This document shows, one piece after another, positions 33,504 through 45,419 of a stretch of DNA of 64,000 nucleotides. The stretch comes from Boesenbergia rotunda (lineage: Eukaryota > Streptophyta > Magnoliopsida > Zingiberales > Zingiberaceae). The stretch covers positions 442,268 through 506,267 of the forward strand of contig JAGFNQ010000290.1 of assembly GCA_024364735.1 (NCBI GenBank). Reading direction: 5' to 3'. Position 1 is the first letter of the stretch; each line of letters opens with the position of its first letter. Both the position numbers and the translations under genes were made by a program. The notes below the pieces were generated by a model that did no database searches, had not been told where the DNA came from, and worked only from the letters and a program-made list of their open reading frames with translations.

Positions 33504-35828
33504 TCTCAAAGTGAAATGACTAAATTAACTTATCATGTCTCATCTCAATCCCATAGAAAACTTGCATGCCAAATGAACCATTGTAAATAATTGTCGAGGG
33601 CATTGGTGATCATAGAATGTTCAAATTTGACATGTAAGAATATAGGTGGATTCGTTAAAGCATCTCGGACTTATCATCAAAATGTTTTAACTTATACATC
33701 TTGATCATCATATATATACCACTCGACACAGTTTGATGCATAACAATGTACATACTACATGATCACAGTGGCCGGTAATAAATTTGGCATTTTATGTAGA
33801 TCGTTTGCTGTATAATACATTATAGGATACTATAGTAGCTTTTCAAAATTTTAAAATATATATATAGTAGACGAGTTGATGATGTCAATTCTTTTCATTA
33901 CATATTTGACCAAAGTGTGAGTACTATTAATATAGTCAATTTTGCATCCTAAATTGTCCATCTTGTGTAATATGAGCATTGTAAAATTCATCACTTATGT
34001 GAAAAAATGTGTTAGTATATGTATGCTAAGCGTGTTGTTGAATCGGTTGATATGTTCTTTGACTCCATGAAAGAAAAAAATAAATCGAATATTTCAGCAC
34101 AAAGAAATGATTTGCTTAATCTATATAGATGGGGTTTCGTTATTAGGTATCCTAATTCGATATTATGGATATTACACTAATTAATTATCTAGTCATATGT
34201 TGATCTGTCTTATGGTGGATCATCTTCTTATAAAGCTTTAGTAGACTTAGACAATTATAATTATCTAGTCATATGTTGATCTATCCCGGAATTTTGAGAC
34301 GTTGGGTTTCTAAACCGTCCATTACGAGCATTTTCCAATTTATCCTAGCGGTTGGTGGGAAACTTTCGTAAGGCCTAATCGGTCGCCTCAGATTTGTCTA
34401 CTACCTGATTAATCATTTTTTTAAGTAGATTTATACAATTATATAAGTATGGTTGGTACATGACATGTTTATGTTACATAAAGGGTGCACCCATAAAGGC
34501 TTCACTCAACTAAAAAATGATAAACATTAAATATATAAATGTCTTATTTGATCCAAATGATATATTTTCAAATGCCAAATTAACTTTACATTCTATGGCT
34601 ATCATGGTGTTTTTGTCCAAAAGACTTTGATGGCCAATTTGGGTGGCAATGAAGGTGATGGTTTTGCACGATTTGACCAATAAGTGAAAATGCGAGACAA
34701 TACTTTTGTCATTTTAGTTCGAGAAAGTGAGTAAATTTCAAACCGTGGTGCACCTTTTGTGTAACAAAACTTTGGGCCCATGAAATGTTATAGGAAATAT
34801 ATTATTTAATGGTTAATTTTTTCACTAGTTTTAATGACACATAAGGCATCATCAAAGTGTCGTTAAGTGAATTGCTTCTATATATTATTTTCAAAACACT
34901 TCAAATAACATCGTGCGGCGCCAAATTAGCAAAAGAGAGGCAGTAGAAGCCGTTCAAGATTGCTTAGAGGGAGGGAGGCTGGGGATGAACTCCCTAATTC
35001 ATATGATCATTATCATGAAGCATGAGCATTCAATAAACTAATGAATGTGTCGTCCTTTGACTATCAGCATTCGATAAATTTCTTTCAGTGAGTTTATTTC
35101 TCAAATTCATCAAAATTCAATGCAGCTTCTTGATTAGAAGAATTAACAATTGCACAGAGAAGTGATAGAACCTCTTTGACCACATTATTGAGCAAGAACT
35201 TGCTTCGATCCTTGTTCACGACCCATGGATTCTGTGGATTATATATCAGTCAAACAAAGCCAAACTTATGCATCAATTAATAACTACCAAAAAGGAGGTT
35301 AATTAAAGAATCGATTAGACAGTACTGTAAGTGGCCATTAAATGGCTCTCACGTTCTAGTCCTCGTTAACAGAGTTCAGATCAAACAAAACCACCCAATT
35401 TTAAAAAACCTGTGAAATGGAGAAAGTTTAGGCAGTTGTTAATTCTATCAGATTAACGGAAACCAGGGGAGTGTAAACTCACCCGGAAAGCCTTTTTTGG
35501 CTCTGACGTTCCAAGTTAATTTAATGTTAATATGAAGTCAAGGAACCGATTCCCAACGAGATAGCGTTACAAAAGTATTTAACTCCAGAAACCTAATCAG
35601 ATCATAGTACATGATGAAATCAGATGTTTAAATTGATTTTTATGTTTAGGTTTTCGGAACCCAAAAATAAGAACAGAAATTACAATTTTCAAGATCTTGC
35701 TGGAGCTGCACTCCACCAAACAGAAACAGTAGGTCAAACTCAGTTAGCATTGATGACTGTCGCTTCTGAGAACTGGCGGTATGAGTTTTTAATTGATGAA
35801 CTTTTTTTTTCCTTATCATTTTCCCATC
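32001..35828. other. AT-rich intergenic DNA upstream of the expansin
   Basis: No supported gene. It contains a TA microsatellite at 33433-33500 and a short duplicated phrase (TAATTATCTAGTCATATGTTG at 34181 and 34261, written here only in part of its context). Likely host intergenic sequence; ordinary plant promoter elements cannot be assigned with confidence. Confidence 0.55.
33433..33500. repeat. TA microsatellite (34 repeats)
   Basis: An uninterrupted run of 34 TA dinucleotides in an AT-rich spacer. Confidence 0.97.
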
Positions 35829-35829
35829 G

Positions 35830-35838
35830 TTTATAAGT
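35830..35838 (+). promoter_or_regulatory. Possible TATA box of the expansin gene
   Basis: TTTATAAGT lies about 50 bases before the ATG at 35885. That leaves a leader of only about 20 bases, short for a plant gene, so the true promoter may lie further upstream. Confidence 0.35.
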
Positions 35839-35884
35839 ACACCCATTCCGTTCATTCTTGAGCATAACGAGCTTCATCATCATC

Positions 35885-36770
35885 ATGGAGTTATTTGGGT
35901 TCGTCTCGGCCGGTCTTCTTTTCATGGCCGTGAGATCCGTTCATGGAGTCGGTGGAGGTTGGGGCAGCGCTCATGCTACCTTCTACGGAGGCAGCGATGC
36001 TTCGGGAACCATGGGTGAGCTTGTATTTCGCTGGTTTAGCGATTCGTTCGTGTTTGAACTTGTTTTGGTTTAAGAAAATGGAGTGGTGTAACAGGGGGAG
36101 CTTGCGGGTTCGGGAACCTCTACAGCCAGGGCTACGGCACCGAGACGGCGGCTCTCAGCACTGCTCTGTTCGACGGCGGACAGAGCTGCGGCGCTTGCTT
36201 TGAGATCATGTGCGCCGGCTCGCCGTGGTGCCTCCCTGGCACCATCGCCGTCACGGCCACCAACTTCTGCCCGCCCAACAACGCACTCTCCGCCGACGAC
36301 GGCGGGTGGTGTAACCCTCCGCTGCAGCACTTCGACCTGTCGCAGCCCGTCTTCCAGCGCATTGCGCAGTACAGAGCAGGAATCGTCCCTGTACAATTCA
36401 AAAGGTAAAATTCAAGTAATCTTCTTTTTTTTCTTTCCAAAGCTAGCTAATTCGAATCGGACTGCAGAGTGGCTTGCGCCAAGAAGGGCGGCATCAGATT
36501 CACCACAATGGCCACTCCTATTTCAACCTTGTTCTGGTCACCAACGTGGGCGGCGCCGGGGATGTGGTGGCGGTGTCGGTCAAGGGGGAGAGCACAGGGT
36601 GGCTGGCGATGAGCCGGAACTGGGGCCAAAACTGGCAAAGCAACTGCTTCCTCGACGGCCAGTCGCTGTCCTTTATAGTCACGACCAGCGATGGCCGCAG
36701 CGTAACCTCGACGGAAGTGGCTCCGGCGAGCTGGAGCTTCGGCCAAACTTACTCCGGCGCTCAGTTTTGA
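35885..36770 (+). CDS. Alpha-expansin, three exons, with a one-base frameshift in exon 3
   Basis: Expansins loosen plant cell walls at acid pH without hydrolysis. Exon 1 is 35885-36014, intron 36015-36094, exon 2 36095-36404, intron 36405-36467, exon 3 36468-36770, all GT...AG. Residues 1-21 look like a signal peptide. The mature N-terminus has GWGSAHATFYGG; exon 2 encodes GGACGFGNLYSQGYG, cysteines of the GH45-like domain, ATNFCPPN and the HFD motif (LQHFDLSQPVF), all typical of alpha-expansins. Exon 3 starts RVACAKKGGIRFT, then a single base appears missing near 36502. The C-terminal cellulose-binding domain (NGHSYFNLVLVTN, SRNWGQNWQSN, SWSFGQTYSGAQF) continues in another frame to the TGA at 36770. 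Using the AG two bases downstream (exon from 36470) keeps the frame open but replaces the RVACAKKGG block. It may be a pseudogene, an allele or an assembly error. GC-rich third positions contrast with the AT-rich surroundings. Confidence 0.9.
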
Positions 36771-37401
36771 GCTCTAACAACAACAATAACAACAAGCAGC
36801 TTCTCTAACGCCATTAGTAATTAATCTAATTGCTTAAGTTCTAGTATATCAGTTAGTTAGTACGATGTGACGAAGAACCTCTTTTCGATTCAATTCGGTG
36901 CCTTTCCTTTTTTTAACGTTCTCTTCCTGAACGTGGTGGCAGAGGAGAATGGATCGCCGGCGGAAAAGGCGGTTGGAGCAGTGTTTTTTTTATATATAAA
37001 AAAACTCGTAGCAGAAAGGGAATGTTGCGCGTTTGAGTCGAGTCGTCGAAAGGCTGAGGTGAACTGGAAGTTGGTCACCCGCCATGAATGGCTTCTTTCC
37101 TTTGCTGTGCTTGAGTGTGTGGAGGATGGTGATGATTCAGTGACTGTAATCAGCATGAACTGCTGCTGAAAGCCTGAAATGATTTATGACATTATTATAT
37201 ATATTCTACCAGGCAAAAACGAAGGATTTTGCATGAATGCCTTGTCTTTGATTGTGAGTTTTCTGGATAGTCGTGAAATTCGAGGATTTTGAATGAACCT
37301 CTACTTCCGTAACAAGACTAGTTATAAGTCTTGAAAAAAAAATTTAAAAAAAAGAGAGAAAGAAACAGGTATTTTAGAGCTTTCTTTTAGAATACTCTGA
37401 G
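36771..37401. other. Expansin 3' flank
   Basis: Starts with a short CAA/TAA-rich stretch (36776-36796) and contains T and A homopolymers. An open frame at 36867-37169 has an equally open antisense partner and no recognisable domain, so it is not called. No clear polyadenylation signal chosen. Confidence 0.5.
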
Positions 37402-40022
37402 GGTTAAATACCAAATTTTAAGGGGTTGAAAATATAAATTTCGGAATATAAGGACCTAGTTAGAATTTACTGAACTTGTTGGGTTTAATTGCAAAAGGCC
37501 AAATATCTAATATATATATAAAACCCTACAAAGCCCTAATTTCTCTCATTCTCCCGAGCCGTTCCTTTTCTTCGCCTCGACGCCTACTGTGCCGCGCGAG
37601 CAGTTTTTGCCCGACGCAGCCTTCTCCTTCGACGCGCCGCAACCCTAGCCGACGCCCGACGCCGCAGTGAGGGACGCCGTCGCGCCCGAGACCTCCTTTC
37701 TTCCTCTTCACTCCGTTTCTCTTCTGTGCTGTTTTCCCCTCTTCGGAAAAGCCTCGGCGATTGTCAGGTTGGGCGCCGACGCAATTAAGGTTTTGTGGCT
37801 TTGGATTTCTTCTTCAATTTTGGTTCTATTCGAATCTAGGGTTTGTTCTTGGCCATGAGTTGTATTCTCCTTGGATTAAATCAGAATTAAGCTTTGAGGT
37901 CGTATTTTGTAATCTTATGCTAGCTTTCGATAGTTATGTTGTTGTTGCCGTGAGTTGTTTATGGCAAATTAGAATCTAGATTTTTGGGTAGTGATCGAAT
38001 TTTAATGGTTATGCATTGAGTTGGGCTTGATGTCATGCAAATTCGGGTAGGAGATCTGCATTTGTCCTTGTTAGGTTTCATTATGGAGGTTTCTGTGAAT
38101 GCAGCAACTTAGGTTTCATTTTGGAGGTTTCTGTGAATGTAGCAACTTAGGAATGCATGGACAAAAGCTATACTCATATGTTTTGCATGGATATCTTACC
38201 TCACAGAGTTGAAACGATAGTATGTTAGCAACAAAAGTTAATTAATTGAATGCTTGATTTATTTGGCGATTAGCCTAATTGTGATAATTATGTTAAGAAA
38301 GAATTATAGTCGTTCAAGATTTAATTAAATGAATATTATAGTTAGGTTTAGATCTTAATTTTGTTTAGTAGTTAATTTAGCTATTTTACTAAATGTATGA
38401 ATAGCTAAATCTGGCATTTGACACAGGACTTTGATCGTTTACGTGTGGTTGATTGTGGAAGGTCCTCGTTACGAAATTCTTCAATAAAAGGCGGGTACTT
38501 CTCCTTTGTACTCGAGTAGTTCTTTTACCTTAAAGCATGACTAGTTTATGTCTTATAGGTTGCTTGACCTTGTTCTTTGTCGTTATTTAAACATCGCCGT
38601 TGAGACTTATTCTTCGTTGATCTTTGAGTATTCCTAAATTCGTATCTGTACAGTCCTCGGTTGGTTTTCTGTTCTGTAAAGTACCGCTTGTACGCGAGTA
38701 CCTAGAAGTCCATTACACACAAATAGGTTTATTTGGCATTAGAGATATCCTACCTAGTAGTGTAGGTGCATAATCGTTGGTTCTTGGTTTCCGGTTGATT
38801 GTATTGATGCATCGTGTATTTTGTTGGATTTTGTTGCATCGTTGTTTTCTTCGGTTGTTCGTGCATCGTATTTCATGCACCATATTTGCACGTTGCATAC
38901 TAACGATTGTTGGCTTACATTTGGTTAAGTTGTCGTTAGTCATATTGTTGATCGAGTCACTCAACCACGTGTTGTCGTGGTAGTGGTTAGAGTGGGAGCA
39001 TTTGTCCTGTTATTCCAAACAGTGACACCCTCACCGTTATTTTCGAGGGATATTAGAGCTGTTGGGGCTCACCCTCACCGTTGTTTCTAGAGGGATATTA
39101 GAGCTGTTGGTGGCTCCCCCTTTGTATCGGGGTTTCTGGAGTAGTTGGCTCCTCAGCATCCTGTCCACTCAACCACGCCTTATGTGGTATTATTGTTGTT
39201 GTTGGAGTAGTACAGTTGTCACAGCCCTACCCACTCGGTCACACAGATGGGATGTGTTGACGGCTTGACTGGCGTCAGGGGTGACACATGTCATTGCATC
39301 ATCTGCATACGTATTTCGTTTATGCATTTTTCTGTGATTGTTGCATTTATATGAGCTATGGTTGTTGCACATGATTGACATGCATGTATATTATGATTTT
39401 ATTGTTGTAGCGATGTTTTTACCTGTTTAGTTGATATTCTGTTTTATATCGGTTGTTATTCGGTTTATATCTTGTTGGGTTATATACGTTATGCATGTTT
39501 AGGAAATCTTATATTCTTTATGGACTGTACCTTGTTGTTTCTCTACTTATTGTATCTTATTTATGCCATGCTTATTTGTCTACTCATATACCCGCAGAGT
39601 CCGCCCGGACTCACCACCCCTGCTTTCCTTTTTGTTGTTTCAGGTAGCAGGTAGATATATTTTGTTTGGAGCCAGGAGATGATCCAGTTGTCAGTCCCTC
39701 AGTCCCAGTGTCGGTTTGTTTTGGTTTGTTCTAGTGTCTGTTTTATTTCCGCAGTTAGTTTCCTTGTCAAGTATCGGTTTGGATTTTTGACGTTATTACA
39801 GGTATGTAGACTTTCTTTTATGTTTACGATGGCTAAGCCATCCATTTATTTTGTTTCAATATAAACTGCGTGGTTGTGTCTATTTCTTATTGTTGTGATG
39901 CCAGCCGCTTGTGGCTGAGCTATATTGGTGGAGATATTATGTATATTTGCCCCATATTGTCCGCCGTACAGGGGAGATGCTGCCCGATTTTCGAGGAAGC
40001 ATGTGACTCTGGGGACGTGACA
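37402..40022 (+). repeat. 5' LTR of G2 (2621 bp)
   Basis: Starts GGTTAAATACC (TG end changed to GG) and ends GGGGACGTGACA. TATA box at 37511-37522 precedes a pyrimidine-rich leader. It aligns without visible length change to 45420-48040; the first 100 bases have about six differences, later parts fewer. Confidence 0.92.
37511..37522 (+). promoter_or_regulatory. TATA box of the G2 5' LTR
   Basis: TATATATATAAA followed about 20 bases later by a CT-rich leader (AATTTCTCTCATTCTCC). The same arrangement is at 45529-45540 in the 3' LTR. Confidence 0.65.
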
Positions 40023-40027
40023 ATTTT

Positions 40028-40040
40028 TGGTATTAGAGCC
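40028..40040 (+). promoter_or_regulatory. Primer binding site of G2
   Basis: TGGTATTAGAGCC begins five bases after the LTR end at 40022. It is the initiator tRNA-Met site with one base changed. Confidence 0.88.
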
Positions 40041-40290
40041 AAGTTTCGCGAGTTTCTTTGGGATCTGTGGGAAGTTTTGCGATGTTTTGGTATCTGTGGG
40101 TTTACGGAGTTGTTTTACGAGGTTTATCTGTATTTTACGGATTTATTTTTCGGAGTCATTTTCTTGGTAATAGTTGAAATGGGACTTGGCAGCGACGAGA
40201 TCTCTCCCGGCAAACAAGAAGTAAGTTGGTTTTGTATTTGGTTAAATTATATATTGGAATAATGTATGTATGTTGGTTTTGTTAACAGAT

Positions 40291-43200
40291 ATGCCTCGTC
40301 GTATTGAGTTATCTCCACCCCATGCTCGCGGTCGTGGACGACGATCACGGGGGAGGCCCGAGGAGGTCGAGGGAGACACGAATCAGGAGGGTGAGAGGCC
40401 CACCAGAGTGGAGCCTACTGGTCAGGGATCAGCTCACCAGGACCCTTCGGGTGAGCTGAGATCTCCACCACGGAGAGTACCTTCTCCTGTATATCCGACA
40501 GCAGTCCCAGTTGTACCATCAGAGGCAGGCCCATCAGTACCACCAATGGCAATTCCTGGAGTGTCATTAGGGGTACCCCCTGCCCAAGCGAGTTGGCTTC
40601 TGGACAGAGCTCGGATTCCGTTGTTGGCAGCGTCTGTGAAGGGTCGCTTCACACTATTCCATGGGGAACCAGATCCCTATGCAGCTCGTGCCTGGTTAGA
40701 GACATTGGAGGACACTTTCAGCTATATGACCCTCACAGACATAGAGAAAGTGGAGTTAGCTACGTATCATCTTCGAAATCAGGCTGTCACTTGGTGGAAT
40801 ATGCAGAGGACTCTTATTGGTGGATGGCCAATTTCTTGGGTTTCTTTCCGTGAAGCTTTCGAGAGCAAGTATTATCCTACTGCGTTTCGTACAGCACGAC
40901 GGCAGGAGTTTCTTACTCTTCGTCAGGGAGACCGCTCAGTTATGGAATATGAGGCGGAATTTAATCGCCTGGCAGAGTTTTGTCCTCAGTTGATTGCTAC
41001 GGAGGCGGAGCGGACGACACAGTTTATGATGGGCTTAGCTGGTTATATCCAAACGCGTTTGGCTGGATGGATTCCTACTTCATATCGAGAGGCTTTGGAT
41101 CGGGCTTTACATGCCGAGATGATTCAGCATCAGTTGTATGGTGATAAGAACAAAGGGAAGCAAACAGTTCAGGGTTCATCTGCGACACAGAGACCGCAGA
41201 CAGTTGGACAGAAGCGCAGTAGCAGGAGTCAGGGTACGCAGGGGACTTTTGTGCCTCAGTTTCGACCCCAGAAGTTTGGACGGTTTTCGGCAGGATCGTC
41301 GCAGGGTTCTCAGCAGACTCAGAAGTTTACTACGGGTGTGACTCATTGTTTCCAGTGTGGTTCGGAGGACCATAGCAGACCGGACTGCCCCCTACAGCAC
41401 CCTGTTTGTTATTATTGTAAACTTCCGGGTCATGAGAGCCGAGGCTGTCCTTTGAAGGCTCAGCATAGGTCTCCATCATTTACTCCTCGGGGTGGCCGAT
41501 CAGGACCGCAGAGACCATATCGAGGCGGCCGCTATACTCAGACGTCATTCCGACCGCAGCAGGCAGGACGTCAGCAGGCAGTTCCACCACCAGCCCAGAT
41601 GTATGGTATGCCTGGGCATGAGTACTCCTCACCAGTGGGGTCTCAATATTCTGGGATAGGATCGTATTATCAGCAGCCACGTCCGTCATATCAGCCTCCA
41701 GTTTATCAGCATCAGCCGTCGGCTGGAGCTTCTGGTTATCAGTCTCAGCAGTCGGTTGGGCCTTCTGGATATCAGCCCCATCAGACTGTTGGACCTTCAT
41801 CTGCTCAGCCGCAGCCGATTTTAGCGTTGCCACCTTCAGCTACAGAGACAGGCCGAGTTTATGCAGTCACCAGAGAGGAGGCACAGCGGGCCGATGGATC
41901 GGTCTTTCGTGGTATGATTTCGGTTTATGCATTTCCTGCTGAATTACTTGTTGATACTGGTAGTTCTAATTCTTTCATATCACGACTATTTATGGGAAAA
42001 ATTAGTAGATTGCCTACCTTTAGATCACAACGTTTATCAGTGTCTCTACCATCCGGTGAGGTATTAGATATCACGCAGGAAGTCAAGGCGTGTCCATTGG
42101 ACTTCGGCAATTATACCCTCACCGTGGATCTGTCAGTTCTTGAGATGGTAGAATTTGATATTATTCTGGGCATGGATTCATTGGCAGCTTATCATGCCAC
42201 TGTTGATTGCCAAGCGAGGGTGGTCACGTTTCGGCCTCCGAACCAACCCTCGTGGAAATTCATTGGCACCAGAGATGATGGGATTTCTATTATCTCTGCA
42301 CTTCAAGCTCAGAAGCTTATGTCGCATGGATGTCAGGGTTTTCTATTATCATTGATCAGCACTGATGGTAGCAGTAGCCCTCAACTCTCGGATGTTCCAG
42401 TGGTCCAAGAGTTTCCAGACGTATTTCCAGAGGAGTTACCTGGTTTACCTCCTAGAAGGCAAGTTGAGTTTGTGATTGAGTTGATTCCGGGAACTGCGCC
42501 GGCATCAAAGGCTCCGTATCGTATGGCGCCTAAGGAGTTGGACGAGCTAAAGGTTCAACTTCAAGAGTTGCTTGACAGGGGTTTCATTTGTCCTAGTGTA
42601 TCCCCATGGGGTTCACCAGTGTTGTTCGTCAAGAAGAAGGATGGTTCTATGAGGTTATGCATCGACTACAGACAGTTGAATGCCGTGACTATCAAGAATA
42701 AGTATCCCCTACCTCGTATTGAAGATTTGTTTGATCAGTTGAAGGATACCTCAGTGTATTCTAAAATTGATTTGCGGTCTGGATATCATCAGTTGAGGGT
42801 CAGGGATTCGGATATCCAGAAGACAGCTTTCCGCACTCGGTACAGACATTACGAGTTTTTAGTAATGCCATTTGGGCTTACCAATGCTCCTGCAGTATTT
42901 ATGGATCTGATGAATCAGATTTTTATGGAGTATTTGGATCAGTTCGTTATTGTTTTCATCGACGACATACTGATTTACTCCCGTTCCGAGGAGGAACATG
43001 CGCGCCACCTTCGTATCGTTCTGGAGATGCTCCGACGGGAGCAGTTGTATGCAAAGTTTAGCAAGTGTGCTTTCTGATTGTCTTTTGTGGGTTTTCTCGG
43101 ACACATTGTTTCCAGTAGAGGTATTTCCGTAGATCCCCAGAAGATCGAGGCTGTCACCAGTTGGGAACAGCCTAAGTCAGTTCAGGAGGTACGCAGTTTT

Positions 43201-45289
43201 CTCGGATTGGCTGGTTATTATCGCCGATTTGTTGAGGGGTTTTCCAGTATCGCTTCACCGTTGACACGTCTGACCAGAAAAGGCGTGAAATTTGTTTGGA
43301 CAGAAGCTTGCGACACTAGTTTTCAGGAGCTCAAGCGACGATTGGTGTCTACGCCTGTATTGGTGTTACCTTCAGGCGAGGACGGATTTGTACTTTACAC
43401 GGACGCTTCACATCAGGGTTTGGGTGCAGTTTTGATGTAGCATGGACAGGTAGTCTCTTATGCTTCTCGTCAGCTGAAGGAGCATGAGAAGAATTATCCA
43501 GTTCATGACTTAAAGTTTGCAGCCATTATTTTTGCCCTGAAAATATGGAGACATCATCTCTATGGCGTCACATTTGAGATCTTCACGGATCACAAGAGCC
43601 TCAAGTATTTATTCACTCAGAAGGAGCTAAATCTTCGTCAGAGAAGATGGATGGAATTCTTGAAGGATTATGACTGTACTATTAGCTACCATCCAGGGAA
43701 AGCTAATGTACTTGCGGATGCACTTAGCAGAAAATCCCGGAGTGTTCTGGCTTGTCACCGGGTTATGGTCACCGATTTAGTTCAGAGCTTCTCAGAGTTG
43801 GGACTGGAGGAGCAGGGTCAAACAGAGAAAGGGTTGTTGGTGACTATGGTTGCTCAGTCTTCGATCAGGACGAAGATCAGAGAGGCTCAGCTTAGTGATC
43901 AGCATCTGCAGTCCTTAGGCAGCCAGATAGCCTCCGAGCAGCAGACTGACTTTACACGTGATGACGAGGGTATTCTATATTTCCGAGGGAGATTGTGTGT
44001 ACCTAAGTCACATTCGGTTATGGAGGAGTTGCTTCAGGAGGCTCATCGATCTCGGTTTGCCATTCATCCAGGTGGAACCCGTATGTACCGAGATTTGAGA
44101 CGTTCTTACTGGTGGAACGGTATGAAGAAAGACATCGCGGATTTTGTTGCTAGATGTCTAGTATGCCAGCAGGTGAAGGCCGAGCATCAGAGACCTGGTG
44201 GACTATTACAGAAGATCCCCATTCCTGAGTGGAAGTGGGAACATATTACGATGGATTTCGTTGTTGGATTACCGAGGTCTCGTAGAAGACACGATGCGAT
44301 TTGGGTGATCATTGATCGATTAACCAAATCTGCTCATTTCTTGGGGATTCAGAGGACAGATTCTCTGGACAAGCTGCAGAGTTGTACTGCCGAGAGATTG
44401 TCAGATTACATGGTGTTCCTCTGAGCATCATATCAGATAGAGACCCGCGTTTCACTTCGCGGTTTTGGCAGAGTTTGCAGCAGGCCATGGGTACCGAGCT
44501 TCGATTCAGTACAGCCTTTCATCCGCAGACGGACGGACAGTCTGAGCGTACCATTCAGACACTGGAGGATTTGTTGAGGTCTTGCGTTATGGACTTTGGA
44601 GGCAACTGGGAGGATCACCTGCATTTGGTTGAGTTTGCCTATAATAATAGCTACCATTCGACTATTCAGATGGCACCTTTCGAGGCGTTGTATGGTAGAG
44701 CTTGCAGGACACCCACCCTTTGGGTAGAGGTTGGGGAACTCAGTTGCTAGGTCCTCAGAGTATTCAGCATGACGCAGAGCTAGTCCGTGCTATCAGACGT
44801 AGGCTGTCAGAGGCTCAGGATCGTCAGAAGAGTTATGCAGATCGGAGACGCAGACCCTTGGAGTTCTCCGTGAGTGATCACGTATTCTTGCGAGTGTCAC
44901 CCACGAAAGGGGTGAAGAGGTTTGGGTTGCGAGGTAAGCTAGCTCCACGCTACATTGGACCTTTCCAGATTTTGGAGCGGATTGGAGCTGTTGCTTATCG
45001 TTTGGCGTTGCCACCGTCATTGGCTGGAGTTCATGATGTGTTTCATGTTTCCATGCTGAGGAAATATGTACCTGATCCTACCCATGTGTTATTGGAGGTG
45101 CCGGTCACACTTCAGCCAGACGCGACTTATGAGGAGGTGCCTATGCGGATTCTGGACCGCAAAGAGCATCGGTTGAGGAACAAGACAGTTCGGTTGGTCA
45201 AAGTTGGTTGGCAGCACCACTCTGATGAGGAAGCTACTTGGGAGCTCGAAGATACTATCAGAGCTCGCTACCCTCATCTGTTTACTTGA
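40291..45289 (+). pseudogene. G2 gag-pol polyprotein with two stops and two frameshifts
   Basis: From MPRRIELSPPHARG (the upstream ATG at 40270 is also in frame). Gag covers about 40650-41500 with two zinc knuckles (CFQCGSEDHSRPDC and CYYCKLPGHESRGC, about 41347-41450). The protease site is LLVDTGSSNSFIS (about 41945). RT has YSKIDLRSGYHQLRV and FIDDILIYS (about 42760-42980). RNase H has LYTDASHQGLGAV, ASRQLKEHEKNYP and FTDHKSLKYLF (43390-43730). Integrase has the HHCC zinc region (about 44044-44190), D in ITMDFVVGLP, D in SIISDRDPRF and E in DGQSERTIQTLE. The chromodomain-like C-terminus (WQHHSDEEATWELED) ends YPHLFT at 45289. Breaks: TGA at 43075-43077, TAG at 43438-43440, and one-base deletions near 44370 and near 44738. 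Everything else is open, so it is a recently disabled copy. Confidence 0.92.
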
Positions 45290-45410
45290 GGTGCATATGG
45301 TTGGTCTTCAATTCGTATTTATATTATAGTTGAGGTGTTGATACCTGTTGTGGTTGATCAGTATTTGTTTTGGTTTGTTAGTGAAATTTGGAGACCAAAT
45401 TTTTGTTAGT

Positions 45411-45419
45411 AGGGGAGAA
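45411..45419 (+). promoter_or_regulatory. Polypurine tract of G2
   Basis: AGGGGAGAA directly precedes the 3' LTR start TGTTAAATACC at 45420. Confidence 0.83.

Noticed and set aside
36070..36440. Antisense and alternate-frame open reading frames over the expansin exons
   Set aside because: High GC at third positions leaves shadow frames open; the sense frame encodes clear expansin motifs.
36867..37169. 100-codon frame downstream of the expansin
   Set aside because: The antisense strand is equally open, composition is low-complexity in part, and no domain is recognisable.
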